A stretch of 64,000 nt of DNA from Lachnospiraceae bacterium (GCA_015058015.1 SVDM01000005.1:109861-173860); one strand, 5' to 3'; numbered from the stretch's first letter, positions 48,177 to 61,257 are shown. The notes: a model not told the origin generated them from the letters alone. Translations and numbers: made by a program.

Positions 48177-49547
48177 CTATTTTCCCATGCAAAATCTACT
48201 AAAAATCGTATTTACAAGGTCATCTTCAACCGATTCCCCTATAATACTTCCTAAAGAAGAATATGCATTCATAAGATCAACAGTGTAAAAATCCTCCGGC
48301 ATACCATCAAGAACTGAAGCCTTAACAAGCCGCAGACTATCAATACATTCATCTAATAAGGCCTTATGCCTTGCATTAGTGATACATATCTCATCATTAT
48401 ATTGTAAACTTCCCTCAAAAAACATCTTAACTATTAAATCCTTAAAGGAATCTATACCTATATTCTCTTTTGCTGAAATATAAAGAACATTTTCAAAAAT
48501 ATCTTTGATATGGTTAATCTCAGCAACAGATGGCAAATCACTCTTGTTAAGAAGAACAATACATTTCTTGTCCTTAACCAGATTAATTATACTTTCGTCA
48601 TCACTATCAAGAGGTCTTGAAGAATCCACAACATATAAAACCAAATCAGCAGATTCTATATTCTCTCTTGATTTTTCCACACCGATTTTTTCAACAATAT
48701 CACTGGTATCGCGAATTCCGGCAGTATCTATAATATTAAGAGATATCCCATCTAAATTAACATTTTCTTCAATAATATCTCTGGTGGTTCCCGGAACATC
48801 TGTAACAATAGCTTTATCCGTGCCAAGAATGTTATTTAAAAGGGTAGACTTACCCACATTGGGTTTACCCACAATAACAGTTTTAATACCCTCGGTAATC
48901 AGCCGACCATTATCAAAAGTTGTTAGAAGCTTATCCACCCTTAAAATAAGGTTATCAACATCAATTAACAACTTGTCCCCATAGTTATCCAATGAATAAT
49001 GTTCCGGATCATCTATAGCGGATTCAATAAAGGCGGTATTGTTGATAATTACTTCCCTTATTTCACAGATTTCATTATAGAGATTGCCCTCTAACTGAGA
49101 TATCGAATTAGATAAAGCATAATCATTTTTTGAATTAATGAGATCCATTACAGCTTCGGCTCTGGAAAGATCTATTCGTCCGTTAAGAAAAGCTCTTTTA
49201 GTAAATTCACCGGGTTCTGCGGGTCTTGCACCATTCCTTAGTACAAGTTCCAACACTTTTTTCATAACTGTTAATCCGCCATGACAGTTAATCTCAACAG
49301 TATCTTCTTTAGTGTAAGTGTGAGGTGCTCTCATAACAAGAACCAGAACTTCATCAACAATCTTATCCCCATCAACAATATGACCGTAATATGCCTTGTG
49401 GGATTCACCATCAGACACATTTTTACCGGATTTTGTCTTAAAAATCTTTTCAATAACGCCAAAAGCATCATCTCCTGTAACCCTTACGATTCCGATACCG
49501 GAAGGAGAAAGACCTGTTGAAATAGCAGCAATTGTTGAATTAGTCAT
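48177..49547 (-). CDS. mnmE: tRNA modification GTPase MnmE
   Basis: The 456-residue protein has an N-terminal formyl-tetrahydrofolate-binding domain, the G domain with GKPNVGKSTLLNN, DVPGTTRDI, DTAG and NKSD, and the C-terminal FCMGK close to the usual CIGK with catalytic cysteine. It is the partner of MnmG, encoded downstream. Confidence 0.97.
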   Translation of the reverse strand: MTNSTIAAISTGLSPSGIGIVRVTGDDAFGVIEKIFKTKSGKNVSDGESHKAYYGHIVDGDKIVDEVLVLVMRAPHTYTKEDTVEINCHGGLTVMKKVLELVLRNGARPAEPGEFTKRAFLNGRIDLSRAEAVMDLINSKNDYALSNSISQLEGNLYNEICEIREVIINNTAFIESAIDDPEHYSLDNYGDKLLIDVDNLILRVDKLLTTFDNGRLITEGIKTVIVGKPNVGKSTLLNNILGTDKAIVTDVPGTTRDIIEENVNLDGISLNIIDTAGIRDTSDIVEKIGVEKSRENIESADLVLYVVDSSRPLDSDDESIINLVKDKKCIVLLNKSDLPSVAEINHIKDIFENVLYISAKENIGIDSFKDLIVKMFFEGSLQYNDEICITNARHKALLDECIDSLRLVKASVLDGMPEDFYTVDLMNAYSSLGSIIGESVEDDLVNTIFSRFCMGK

Positions 49548-49581
49548 ACTTGCACCTCCTTTGTAATAGTAACATAATAAA

Positions 49582-49609
49582 GGAGCTCTCGTAAACTTAC
49601 GAAAGCCCC
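49582..49609 (-). terminator. Terminator between jag and mnmE
   Basis: On the minus strand GGGGCTTTCGTAA pairs with TTACGAGAGCTCC with small mismatches, followed by TTTATTATG. Confidence 0.75.
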
Positions 49610-49617
49610 CAACATTA

Positions 49618-50262
49618 TTATCTGTTATATTCTCTATTGTTCTTCTTTAGAGTAACAACCACATGTCTGAAAGGTTCCTCACCCTCGCTGTGAGTTGTAA
49701 CAAATTTGTCATTCTGAAGAGCTGAATGAATAATTCTTCTTTCATAAGGATTCATCGGCTCAAGAGATACAACCTTTCTGGTCTTCTTAACTTTGAAAGC
49801 AATATTCTTAGCAAGATTCTCTAAAGTATCTTTTCTTCTCTTTCTATAATTCTCTGTATCAAGCTTAACTCTTATAAAGTTCTCAGCGTTCTTGTTAACA
49901 ACAAGAGATGCAAGGGACTGTAAAGAATCCAGCGTCTGACCTCTCTTACCAATAAGAACTCCCATATCTTCACCACGTAAGTCTACATCAAGGTAAGAGT
50001 AATTCTCATCAGTATCAACAAGAATTTCAACATCAAGATTCATCGCTTTAAATACCTTTGAAAGAAAATCTTTAACTTCTTCAACCGGTGTAGACTTAAG
50101 CCAAACTTTTATTTTAGCCTCTTTACTTCCAAGTCCTAAGAATCCAGAACTTCCTTTATCTATAACTTCATACTGAATATTATCACTTGTAGTTCCTAAC
50201 TGAATAGATGCTTCTGTAATGGCATCATCCAGGGTTTTAGCCGTAACTTCAATAAATTCCAT
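49618..50262 (-). CDS. khpB: RNA-binding protein Jag/KhpB
   Basis: The start at 50262 (GGGAGG) gives 214 residues: an N-terminal Jag domain (MEFIEVTAKTLDDAITEASIQLGT), a KH domain with VLIGKRGQTLDSLQSLASLV and an R3H domain near ERRIIHSALQ. KhpB binds RNA and affects division and the envelope in Firmicutes. Confidence 0.93.
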   Translation of the reverse strand: MEFIEVTAKTLDDAITEASIQLGTTSDNIQYEVIDKGSSGFLGLGSKEAKIKVWLKSTPVEEVKDFLSKVFKAMNLDVEILVDTDENYSYLDVDLRGEDMGVLIGKRGQTLDSLQSLASLVVNKNAENFIRVKLDTENYRKRRKDTLENLAKNIAFKVKKTRKVVSLEPMNPYERRIIHSALQNDKFVTTHSEGEEPFRHVVVTLKKNNREYNR

Positions 50263-50277
50263 GTTAATGCCTCCCAA

Positions 50278-51504
50278 CTATTTATTATTCTTTTCGTTAT
50301 ACTTTTTAACCAAATTAGCCTTCTCCCTCAAAGAACCGGGCTTCGCTTCCACATTATAAGAAGCGTTATCTGATAAATCCGCAGTAGATTCCATCTTAAT
50401 ATTTTTGGTATTAATTCGAGAGTTCTCAATCATCTGTTGAGCTGTATACCCTTGTTTTTTCTCCCTCTTCTTCTCCGCCTTTTCAAGATTCTTGGCAATC
50501 TCGGCATCGAAGTCAACCTTATCAAGATGCTTATTGGTAATAAACTGAATAATACCTCTTACAACAGCATTGGCAATCCAGTATAAACCGATACCTGTTG
50601 CAAATGTAAGACAAAGTACACCGGAGAAGATAGGCATAACAATATTCATTGTCTTAAGGCTGCTGCCCATTGTGCTGTTATCATTAGCTGCCTGAGGCAT
50701 AAGCTTTGTATTAATATAGTTAGTAAGGATAGCCAAAATCGGAATAAGAAGAGCCATTACTATAAGAATAACTCTACCATCTGCAAGTGCATCCTTAATA
50801 ATATCAACAGGTGAGTTGGCAATATTCATTCCAAGGAAATTGTTCATTCTGTCCATAGATTCCTGAACAGTATTAATCTGACCTGTTAAATCACCAAATG
50901 TCTGTCTTAAAAGATTCCAACCGTTAGTACCGCAGTTATAGAAAATATCAACAAGAGTAGTAGCAGGATCTTCCCAGTTTAAAGCTACTCTAGCCAAACC
51001 GGCTGTAGTCTTAAACTCAGTAAGAATATCCTGGTAACCGGAAATATTCATAACAGAATTAACAAGCGGATCAAAAACAGTTCTAACAGACTCTACATAT
51101 GAAGGAACGTTAAGTACTACATTATAAAGACCCCAAATAACCGGTAACTGAATAAAAAGCGGCAAACAACTTCCTGTTGCAGATGTACCGTACTTATCAT
51201 AGATGGCCTGTGTCTCATCGTTCATCTTCTGCATTGAGACTGTATCTCTTTTGCCTTTGTATTTCTTCTGAACAGCCTGAATCTCAGGGTTCATGCGTGC
51301 CGATAATTTTGAAAACTTCTGCTGCTTAACAGTAAGGGGCAGCATAATAATATTAACAATAATTGTGAAAAGAATAATACAAACACCGATGTTTTGTATT
51401 CCGAAATTCTCCAAAAAGATAAAGAGTCCGTTCATAATAAAACCAAATGCTTTAGCAATTGGTCCTATAATAAAAACGTTACTCTGCGCCAAAAAAATTG
51501 ACAA
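50278..51504 (-). CDS. yidC: Membrane protein insertase YidC
   Basis: Start is TTG, eight bases after GGGAGG; 408 residues. It has five transmembrane-like segments, LPLTVKQQKFS, a central LFIQLPVIWGLYNVV and a LYWIANAVVRGIIQF segment. There is no clear lipobox. A basic C-terminal tail suits ribosome binding. Confidence 0.92.
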   Translation of the reverse strand: MSIFLAQSNVFIIGPIAKAFGFIMNGLFIFLENFGIQNIGVCIILFTIIVNIIMLPLTVKQQKFSKLSARMNPEIQAVQKKYKGKRDTVSMQKMNDETQAIYDKYGTSATGSCLPLFIQLPVIWGLYNVVLNVPSYVESVRTVFDPLVNSVMNISGYQDILTEFKTTAGLARVALNWEDPATTLVDIFYNCGTNGWNLLRQTFGDLTGQINTVQESMDRMNNFLGMNIANSPVDIIKDALADGRVILIVMALLIPILAILTNYINTKLMPQAANDNSTMGSSLKTMNIVMPIFSGVLCLTFATGIGLYWIANAVVRGIIQFITNKHLDKVDFDAEIAKNLEKAEKKREKKQGYTAQQMIENSRINTKNIKMESTADLSDNASYNVEAKPGSLREKANLVKKYNEKNNK

Positions 51505-51520
51505 CTAAATAACCTCCCTT

Positions 51521-51730
51521 TTATGGAACAGGATCATATCCCCCTTTAGAAAAAGGATTGCATCTAAGAATTCTCCAAGCCGCAAGTAACCCACCCTTAA
51601 GAGCACCGTATTTTTCTACTGCTTCAAGTCCATATGTAGAACAAGTAGGTATATAAGGACATTTGGTTCTTTTAAGGGGTGATAAATATTTACGATAAAA
51701 TTTGATTAATGCAATCAATAGTTTTTTCAT
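51521..51730 (-). CDS. yidD: Membrane insertion efficiency factor YidD
   Basis: The 69-residue protein has [12 protein letters not shown], then [19 protein letters not shown] and [14 protein letters not shown], the YidD signature. It lies between rnpA and yidC, the usual position. Confidence 0.95.
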   Translation of the reverse strand: MKKLLIALIKFYRKYLSPLKRTKCPYIPTCSTYGLEAVEKYGALKGGLLAAWRILRCNPFSKGGYDPVP

Positions 51731-51731
51731 C

Positions 51732-52076
51732 TTATTCCATCTTCTGTAATATATGGTGAGAATCTGCCAGTTTTCTCATTGAATGTTCTATATTATGAAA
51801 AGAGGCATCAGAGGAAGAAACTCTTCCGATAACAACTATATCATACCCTTTTTTATACAGATTCTCATTAACTCTGTAGGCTTCTCTTACAAGCCTTGTA
51901 ACATGATGTCTTATAACACTGTTTCCAACTTTTTTACTAACTGAAATTCCAAGGCGATTAATTTCTAATCCATTCTTAAATATATACATTACCAAATACT
52001 TATCCGCCCTGGATTTACCTAAATCATAAACCTTTTTAAAGTCTGCGTTTTTTCTTAAAGAATAAGGATTCTTCAT
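51732..52076 (-). CDS. rnpA: Ribonuclease P protein component
   Basis: The 114-residue basic protein has the RnpA pattern: [39 protein letters not shown] and [16 protein letters not shown]. It overlaps nothing and is one base from yidD. Confidence 0.95.
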   Translation of the reverse strand: MKNPYSLRKNADFKKVYDLGKSRADKYLVMYIFKNGLEINRLGISVSKKVGNSVIRHHVTRLVREAYRVNENLYKKGYDIVVIGRVSSSDASFHNIEHSMRKLADSHHILQKME

Positions 52077-52126
52077 ACTGATTCCTTCCTATAAATAAAG
52101 GAAGAAAAAGGCCACAAAACTGCGGC

Positions 52127-52261
52127 CTACGCTGATAATCTTTTTCTTCCTTTTAATCTTCTTGCTGCTAAAACTTTACGTCCGCCTGCAGAACTCATTC
52201 TTTTTCTAAATCCATGAACTTTGGATCTCTGTCTTTTTTTAGGCTGAAATGTCATCTTCAT
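52127..52261 (-). CDS. rpmH: Ribosomal protein L34
   Basis: The 44-residue basic protein starts [18 protein letters not shown] and ends GRKRLSA, an exact-length match to L34. It precedes rnpA, as in most bacteria. Confidence 0.98.
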   Translation of the reverse strand: MKMTFQPKKRQRSKVHGFRKRMSSAGGRKVLAARRLKGRKRLSA

Positions 52262-52662
52262 GATACAACACCTCCTTCGAATAAAATCATCTTATGTAAA
52301 TGATAATGTATATTCCTGCTTATTGATTAAACAATCAATATGTTAAAAAACATCACACCCATTATAACAAAAAATCCTAAGAAGTCAAGAAAAATAAGCC
52401 TTTTATAAATTCTTTATAATAACAAGAATTAACATTTTGACTAAAAACTTATCCACATTTTATTAACACAGTGTGGATAAAGCCTTACTATGTTTTTTAA
52501 CGTCAATAATTTCAAGACATCGTAATTTTGGGTTATCAACATTTAATACACAGTACATAAATTAAGGCTTTTGTGCCAGTTTTTTTGCTACTTTTTACAT
52601 TGTAAATTTAGCTGAAGTAGTTTAATATATAGAAGTGAAAGTGGAAAAGTATGAGGTAAAAT
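52262..52662. other. Origin region, first DnaA-box cluster (oriC part 1)
   Basis: The 400-bp intergenic region upstream of dnaA is AT-rich and has DnaA-box matches: TTATCCACA at 52449-52457, TTATTAACA at 52460-52468, its inverted partner TGTGGATAA at 52472-52480 and TTATCAACA at 52533-52541. It is flanked by rpmH, typical for oriC. Confidence 0.85.
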
Positions 52663-54006
52663 ATGAGTGTTGTAGAAGAAAAATGGAATGAAATATTAAG
52701 GTTAGTTCAAAAAGAAGCTCAAATCAGTGATATTCAGTTCAAAACATGGCTTCTTCCTCTTGAAATAGTTAGTTTTGACGGAAGCACTCTTCAAATTTCC
52801 AATTCTGACGATCATGCAGCAGATTTTCTCAATTACGTTAAAAAGAAATTCGAACCTTTTATAGTTGATGCGGTATACAGCGTTACCGGATTATCTTGCG
52901 AAATCAAATTTGTTATCAGTCCGGATACACCTGATAATAATGATAACAATGTTGTAAGCAAAAATGATAACAATAATAAAAATAAAGCAAAATATACATT
53001 TGATACATTTGTTGTAGGTAACAACAACAGATTTGCTCATTCAGCATGTCTGGCAGTTGCCGAATCTCCCGGAGAAACATACAATCCTTTATTCTTATAT
53101 GGAGGAGTAGGACTGGGTAAGACCCATCTTATGAAATCCGTAGAAAGATTTATACTTGATAATTATCCGGATAAAAAAGTTATTTATACCACATCTGAGG
53201 TATTTACCAATGAACTTATTGAAGCTCTTCGTTATGGTAAAGATAATGCCATCATTAATTTCAGAGATAAGTACCGTAACATAGATGTTCTTCTTATAGA
53301 CGATATTCAATTCATAATAGGTAAAGACGCAACACAGGAAGAATTCTTCCATACATTTAACGCATTAAAAGAGAACAACAGTCAGATTATTATATCCAGT
53401 GATAAACCACCTAAGGATTTTGATAATTTAGAAGACAGATTAAAAACACGATTTGAGCAGGGACTTATAGCAGATATTCAAGCTCCCGATTACGAAACCA
53501 GGATGGCTATTCTTCGTAATAAGGAAGAAATGGATGGAAAATTCTATCCCGATGAAGTTATTGAATATATTGCAACCAACATTAAATCAAGTATCAGAGA
53601 ATTGGAAGGTGCACTTAATAAACTTAATGCATATTCTACTCTGGTTAAACAAGAGATTACATTGGAGATAGCTGAAAAAGAGCTGCAAAACATTATCTTC
53701 CCGGAAAAACCAAAAGAAGTTACTATCCAGATAATAACCAATACAGTAGCAGATCATTTTCATATTGAGCTTAATGATATATTCTCACAGAAAAGACAAA
53801 GTGATATAGCATTTCCAAGACAAATTATAATGTACTTATGCAGAAATATGACCAATACTCCTTTACAGGATATAGGTAAATATCTGGGTAACCGTGATCA
53901 TACAACTATAATGCATGGAGTAGAAAAGATTAATAAATCAATTGCTTCTAATAAGGAAACAGAAGAATTAATTAATACAATAAAGAAGAAGATTATACCC
54001 AATTAG
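52663..54006 (+). CDS. dnaA: Chromosomal replication initiator DnaA
   Basis: The 447-residue protein has domain I, a linker rich in asparagine (about 90-115), an AAA+ domain with YGGVGLGKTHLMKS and VLLIDDIQFI, and domain IV with the DNA-binding RDHTTIMHG. It opens oriC. Confidence 0.98.
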   Translation: MSVVEEKWNEILRLVQKEAQISDIQFKTWLLPLEIVSFDGSTLQISNSDDHAADFLNYVKKKFEPFIVDAVYSVTGLSCEIKFVISPDTPDNNDNNVVSKNDNNNKNKAKYTFDTFVVGNNNRFAHSACLAVAESPGETYNPLFLYGGVGLGKTHLMKSVERFILDNYPDKKVIYTTSEVFTNELIEALRYGKDNAIINFRDKYRNIDVLLIDDIQFIIGKDATQEEFFHTFNALKENNSQIIISSDKPPKDFDNLEDRLKTRFEQGLIADIQAPDYETRMAILRNKEEMDGKFYPDEVIEYIATNIKSSIRELEGALNKLNAYSTLVKQEITLEIAEKELQNIIFPEKPKEVTIQIITNTVADHFHIELNDIFSQKRQSDIAFPRQIIMYLCRNMTNTPLQDIGKYLGNRDHTTIMHGVEKINKSIASNKETEELINTIKKKIIPN

Positions 54007-54277
54007 TGTTAATAACTATGTGTATTCATATGTTAATAAAATGTGGAAAATATCAAACTTACAAATCCATTATTTTATCAACATAATAATCCATACATTT
54101 TTAACACGTAAGTAACAATGTTATTAAACTGCGAAGTTAAGTATTATCAAGGGTTTAAGTAAGTTTTCAACATTTAAACAATCCCTAATAAGAATACTAC
54201 TAAATAATTATTTATATTACTTATAAAAAATATATATAAATACATATTTATATAATGTAACGGAGGGAGTATTAAAA
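54007..54277. other. Origin region, second DnaA-box cluster (oriC part 2)
   Basis: Between dnaA and dnaN the sequence is very AT-rich and has box-like matches at 54031-54039 (inverted TTATTAACA), 54042-54050 (inverted TTTTCCACA) and 54075-54083 (TTATCAACA). A duplex unwinding element near 54180-54270 is plausible from its composition. Confidence 0.7.
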
Positions 54278-55387
54278 GTGAAAATCATTTGTTCTAAAAC
54301 AGATTTATTAAACGGAGTAAATATCGTATCAAAAGCTGTACCTTCCAAAACCACTATGACTATTTTGGAATGTATTCTTATTGATGCATCCACAGATGTA
54401 ATTAAATTTACATCAAATGATATGGAGCTTGGTATTGAAACAATAGTTAAAGGTAATATTGCTGAGAAAGGTATAGTTGCTATTGATGCAAAACTGTTTT
54501 CGGATGTAGTAAGAAAACTTCCTGATAATGAAGTTATTATTGAAACAGATGATAAGTATATAACTACTATCACTTGTGAAAAAGCTAAATTTAATCTTAT
54601 CGGTAAGTCAGGAGAAGATTTTTCTTATCTTCCTTCAATTGAGAAGAATGAATATATTTCATTATCTCAGTTTATGTTAAAAGAAATCATTACAAAAACC
54701 ATTTTTTCAATATCAGATAATGATACCAATAAAATAATGACAGGTGAATTATTTGAGATTATTGAAAATCAGTTAAAAGTTGCATCTCTTGACGGACATA
54801 GAATATCAATAAGAAAAGTTGAACTTGATAAAGTATATGAAAATAAAAAAATAATTATTCCCGGTAAAACTCTTAATGAGATAAGTAAGATTTTATCCGG
54901 TGAAGCAGATAAGCTGGTTAAGATGTATATTACAGATAATCATGTAGTATTTGATTTTGACAATACTACTGTTGTATCCAGATTAATAGAAGGAGAGTAT
55001 TTTAGTATTAATCAAATGATTTCTCCTTCCTATGATACTAAGATTACTATTAATAAAAAAGAATTTATCAGTTGTATAGACAGATCTACTCTTCTTTGTA
55101 AAGAAGGAGATAAAAAACCTATAATAGTAACTATTTCTGATGGAATCCTTAATCTTAAGATTAATTCGGTAATGGGTTCTATGAATGAAGATATAGATAT
55201 TGCAAAAGAAGGAAAAGATATAGCTATAGGATTTAATCCTAAGTTTTTAATGGATGCATTAAGAGCAATTGAGGATGAACAGGTTGATATTTATTTTGTT
55301 AATCCAAAAGCTCCATGTTTTATTAAGAATGATAAAGAAACATATACATATCTTGTTCTTCCGGTTAATTTTAATGTTGTAAGTTAA
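54278..55387 (+). CDS. dnaN: DNA polymerase III beta subunit (sliding clamp)
   Basis: The start codon is GTG after CGGAGGGAG; 369 residues in three repeated clamp domains (MKIICSKTDLLNGVNIVSKA; TGELFEIIENQLKVASLDGHR; CIDRSTLLCKEGDKKPI). It ends with FIKNDKETYTYLVLPVNFN. It is in the standard place after dnaA. Confidence 0.98.
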   Translation: MKIICSKTDLLNGVNIVSKAVPSKTTMTILECILIDASTDVIKFTSNDMELGIETIVKGNIAEKGIVAIDAKLFSDVVRKLPDNEVIIETDDKYITTITCEKAKFNLIGKSGEDFSYLPSIEKNEYISLSQFMLKEIITKTIFSISDNDTNKIMTGELFEIIENQLKVASLDGHRISIRKVELDKVYENKKIIIPGKTLNEISKILSGEADKLVKMYITDNHVVFDFDNTTVVSRLIEGEYFSINQMISPSYDTKITINKKEFISCIDRSTLLCKEGDKKPIIVTISDGILNLKINSVMGSMNEDIDIAKEGKDIAIGFNPKFLMDALRAIEDEQVDIYFVNPKAPCFIKNDKETYTYLVLPVNFNVVS

Positions 55388-55397
55388 GGATTATCTT

Positions 55398-55604
55398 ATG
55401 GAAATAGTATTAAGAGATGAGTACATAAAATTAGGCCAGGCGTTAAAGGCAGCAGGTTTAGTAGGATCAGGTGTTGATGCTAAATTTGTTATAAACGATG
55501 GCCTGGTTTTTGTGAATGGAGAAGTTGAGACTCAAAGAGGTAAGAAATTATATGATGGCGACGTCGTTGAATACGACGGAGAAAAGATATTTATAAAAAA
55601 GTAA
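55398..55604 (+). CDS. yaaA: S4-domain protein YaaA-like
   Basis: The 68-residue protein is an S4 RNA-binding domain (KLGQALKAAGLVGSGVDAK, VNGEVETQRGKKLYDGD). It lies between dnaN and recF, as in B. subtilis yaaA; function is unknown. Confidence 0.92.
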   Translation: MEIVLRDEYIKLGQALKAAGLVGSGVDAKFVINDGLVFVNGEVETQRGKKLYDGDVVEYDGEKIFIKK

Positions 55605-55616
55605 TTTGGGTGTTTT

Positions 55617-56711
55617 ATGTACATTAAGTCATTAGAGCTTAGTAATTATAGAAATTATAAAGAATTGGATATTGAATTTGATGAGAATACCAATATTCTT
55701 TACGGTGATAATGCTCAGGGAAAGACTAATGTGTTAGAAGCCATATATTTGTGTAGTACTTCAAAGTCTCATCGAACAAAAAAAGATAAAGAATTAATAA
55801 GATTTGACAGTGATGAATCACATATTAAAACCCTTGTTTATAAGAATGATTTGAACTATAAAATTGATATTCATCTTAAAAAGAACAAATCAAAGGGTAT
55901 TGCAGTAAACGGAGTTCCTCTAAAGAAGGCAAGTGATTTATACGGAATAGCAAACTGTATATTCTTTTCGCCGGAAGACTTAAACATTATAAAAAACGGC
56001 CCGGATGAGAGAAGAAGATTTATAGATATACTTATAAGCCAATTAGACAAAGTATATCTTGATAATCTTATAAAATACAACAAAATCGTTGATAACAGAA
56101 ACAAGCTTTTAAAAGATATTCCTTTTAATAAAAGTCTGGAAGAAACACTGGATGTATGGGATGAACAGCTTGTTGGATATGGAAAGAGAATAATAGAGGT
56201 CAGAAAGAAATTTATTGATGACCTGATAATAATAGCAAAAGATATCCACAATAAACTTACGGCAGGGGAAGAATTGTTAACAATTAAGTATGAATATAAT
56301 GCTGATTGTGGAAATATCAAAGAGTTATTATTAAGAAACAGAGATAGAGATTTATATCAGAAGAATACTTCTGTAGGTCCCCACAGGGATGATATTTTGC
56401 TTTCTGTTAATGATATAGATATTAGAAAATACGGGTCGCAAGGCCAGCAAAGAACGGCAGCTCTTTCTTTGAAATTATCTGAGATTGAGCTTACAAAAAG
56501 AAAGATTAATACAATGCCTGTTTTGTTACTGGATGATGTGTTATCGGAATTAGACAGTAAAAGACAGACTTATCTGTTAGAGAGTATTAAAGGAATTCAA
56601 ACGATTATTACCTGTACGGGATTAGATGAATTTGTAAAGAACAGATTCACGTCAGATAAGATTTTCAGAGTAGAATCAGGAAATGTATACGAAGAAAGCC
56701 GGGTACAGTAA
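55617..56711 (+). CDS. recF: DNA repair protein RecF
   Basis: The 364-residue protein has Walker A YGDNAQGKTNVLEAIY, the SGPFF-like region, LLDDVLSELDSKRQ and the ABC-type signature YGSQGQQRTAALSLKL. It loads RecA at gaps. Confidence 0.96.
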   Translation: MYIKSLELSNYRNYKELDIEFDENTNILYGDNAQGKTNVLEAIYLCSTSKSHRTKKDKELIRFDSDESHIKTLVYKNDLNYKIDIHLKKNKSKGIAVNGVPLKKASDLYGIANCIFFSPEDLNIIKNGPDERRRFIDILISQLDKVYLDNLIKYNKIVDNRNKLLKDIPFNKSLEETLDVWDEQLVGYGKRIIEVRKKFIDDLIIIAKDIHNKLTAGEELLTIKYEYNADCGNIKELLLRNRDRDLYQKNTSVGPHRDDILLSVNDIDIRKYGSQGQQRTAALSLKLSEIELTKRKINTMPVLLLDDVLSELDSKRQTYLLESIKGIQTIITCTGLDEFVKNRFTSDKIFRVESGNVYEESRVQ

Positions 56712-56727
56712 TACAAGGAGGAATTAG

Positions 56728-58644
<1,917 letters not shown>

Positions 58645-58695
58645 GCGTAAGTTAAGAAAGTAAGCAAGTTTAATCTTAAACTTGGAGGAAGAGTA

Positions 58696-61206
58696 ATGGA
58701 TGACAAGATATTTGACAGAATAGACGAAGTAGACTTAAATAACACCATGAAAAATTTCTACATAGATTATTCTATGAGTGTTATTGCCAGTCGAGCTTTG
58801 CCGGATGTAAGGGATGGTCTTAAACCGGTTCAGCGAAGAGTTTTATATTCAATGATAGAGCTCAACAACGGTCCGGACAAGCCCCATAGAAAATGTGCCC
58901 GTATCGTCGGTGATACCATGGGTAAATATCACCCCCACGGAGACAGTTCCATATACGGAGCATTAGTTAATATGGCTCAGGAGTGGTCCACAAGGTATCC
59001 ATTGGTTGACGGACACGGAAACTTTGGTTCTGTGGATGGTGATGGAGCCGCTGCTATGCGTTATACAGAAGCAAGGCTTAGCAAGATATCTATGGAGATG
59101 CTTAATGACATCAACAAAGATACAGTTGATTTCGTACCCAACTTCGACGAGACAGAGAAGGAACCCATGGTTCTTCCCGCAAGATATCCCAATCTTCTTG
59201 TTAACGGAACAACGGGTATAGCAGTTGGTATGGCAACCAATATTCCTCCTCATAACTTAAGAGAAGTAATAGGTGCTGTAGTTAAGATCATTGACAATCA
59301 GATAGAAGAAGACAGGGAGACTGACATAGAAGAGATACTTCAGATAGTTAAGGGACCTGACTTCCCCACAGGAGCAACTATCCTCGGAACCAGAGGAATT
59401 AAGGAAGCCTTTAGAACAGGTAGAGGTAAGATAAAGGTACGTGCCGTTACAAATATTGAACCAATGGCTAACGGTAAGAACAGAATCGTTGTTACAGAGT
59501 TGCCCTACATGGTAAATAAGGCAAGATTAATAGAGAAGATTGCAGAACTGGTAAAAGACAAGAAGATAGACGGTATAACTGATCTTCGAGATGAGTCTGA
59601 CAGACAGGGAATGAGAATATGTATAGAGCTTCGTAAGGATGTTAATACCAATATCGTATTAAAGCATCTGTTTAAGCATACCCAGATGCAGGATACATTT
59701 GGTGTTATAATGCTTGCTCTTGTAAATAATGAGCCTAAGATTTTGAATCTTCTTGATATGTTGAAGCTCTACTTAGAGCATCAGAAGGATGTAGTAACAA
59801 GAAGAACCAAATACGACCTTAACAAATGCGAAGAAAGAGCCCATATTTTAGAGGGTCTGCTTATCGCTCTTGATAATATCGATGAGATTATTGCATTAAT
59901 CAGAGGTTCCCGTACAACAGCGGAAGCCAAAGAAAAGTTAATGCAAAGATTCGGTCTTTCCGAAGCTCAGGCCGGGGCCATTACGGAGATGAGACTTAAA
60001 GCTCTCACCGGTTTGGAAAGAGAAAAATTAGAAGCAGAGTTTAAAGAACTCATGGCAAGAATTGCAGAATTAAAGGCTATTCTTGTTGATGAAAAGCTTC
60101 TTCTTAAGGTAATCAAGGATGAGATAACAGTAATCGCCGACAAATACGGTGATGATAGAAGAACCGCCATCGGATTCGATGAAGAAGACTTTACTGACGA
60201 GGAACTTATTCCGGAGGAAGACGTTGTTATTACCATGACCAATTTAGGTTATGTAAAACGTATGACAACAGACAACTTCAAGAGCCAGAAGAGAGGCGGC
60301 AAGGGAATCAAGGGAATGACCACCCTGGAGGAAGACTATATAGAAGAGCTGTTTATGACAACAACTCACCACTATATTATGTTCTTTACCAACATGGGAA
60401 GGGTCTACAGGCTTAAGGCATATGAGATTCCGGAAGCCGGAAGAACCGCCAGGGGTACAGCCCTTATTAACCTTATCCAGCTTAATGCAGGAGAAAAAGT
60501 TACCGCAGTGATCCCAATTAAGGAATACTCAGAGAATGAGTATCTGTTTATGGTTACAAAGAAGGGTATAGTTAAAAAGACCCCGGTAATAGAGTATTCA
60601 AATGTCCGCAAAAACGGACTTACAGCAATTAATTTAAGAGATGACGATGACTTAATTGAGGTTAAGTTTACGGATAGCGACAGGGATATCTTCCTGGTAA
60701 CCAGGTTTGGACAGTGCATCAGATTTAACGAAAAAGATGTACGACCTACAGGAAGAGCATCTATGGGTGTAAGAGGAATCAACCTGATTGACAGAGACGA
60801 AGTTGTGGGAATGCAGCTTGATATTCAGGGCGATACGCTACTTATTGCATCTGCTAACGGTCTTGGTAAACGAACCAGAATAGACGAGTTTACTGCACAA
60901 AACCGTGGTGGAAAGGGAGTCAAGTGTTATAAGATAACAGAAAAAACCGGCGAAGTTGTGGGAGTTAAGTCAGTTGATGAAGACAACGAACTTATGATTA
61001 TCACAACAGAGGGAATCATTATAAGACTTCCTGTTAAAGACGTATCAGTACTGGGTAGAATCACATCCGGAGTTAAGCTGATTAACATGTCGGATGACAT
61101 TACCATAGCAAGTATAGCAAAAGTTCGTGAAACACCCGATGAAGATAGTGAAGAAAGTGAGGAAATCGGCGAAAACACTAAAGAATCTGAAGAAAATGAC
61201 GATTAA
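58696..61206 (+). CDS. gyrA: DNA gyrase subunit A
   Basis: The 836-residue protein has the catalytic tyrosine in [10 protein letters not shown], a beta-pinwheel C-terminal domain and the GyrA box QKRGGKG that separates gyrase from topoisomerase IV. The region around the quinolone pocket reads [17 protein letters not shown], where the usual acidic residue after Tyr is Gly. The end is acidic. Confidence 0.96.
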   Translation: MDDKIFDRIDEVDLNNTMKNFYIDYSMSVIASRALPDVRDGLKPVQRRVLYSMIELNNGPDKPHRKCARIVGDTMGKYHPHGDSSIYGALVNMAQEWSTRYPLVDGHGNFGSVDGDGAAAMRYTEARLSKISMEMLNDINKDTVDFVPNFDETEKEPMVLPARYPNLLVNGTTGIAVGMATNIPPHNLREVIGAVVKIIDNQIEEDRETDIEEILQIVKGPDFPTGATILGTRGIKEAFRTGRGKIKVRAVTNIEPMANGKNRIVVTELPYMVNKARLIEKIAELVKDKKIDGITDLRDESDRQGMRICIELRKDVNTNIVLKHLFKHTQMQDTFGVIMLALVNNEPKILNLLDMLKLYLEHQKDVVTRRTKYDLNKCEERAHILEGLLIALDNIDEIIALIRGSRTTAEAKEKLMQRFGLSEAQAGAITEMRLKALTGLEREKLEAEFKELMARIAELKAILVDEKLLLKVIKDEITVIADKYGDDRRTAIGFDEEDFTDEELIPEEDVVITMTNLGYVKRMTTDNFKSQKRGGKGIKGMTTLEEDYIEELFMTTTHHYIMFFTNMGRVYRLKAYEIPEAGRTARGTALINLIQLNAGEKVTAVIPIKEYSENEYLFMVTKKGIVKKTPVIEYSNVRKNGLTAINLRDDDDLIEVKFTDSDRDIFLVTRFGQCIRFNEKDVRPTGRASMGVRGINLIDRDEVVGMQLDIQGDTLLIASANGLGKRTRIDEFTAQNRGGKGVKCYKITEKTGEVVGVKSVDEDNELMIITTEGIIIRLPVKDVSVLGRITSGVKLINMSDDITIASIAKVRETPDEDSEESEEIGENTKESEENDD

Positions 61207-61257
61207 TACTATACAAGGAGATATCTTTTAATTTCATATAGAGAGGAGGTTTGAAAT

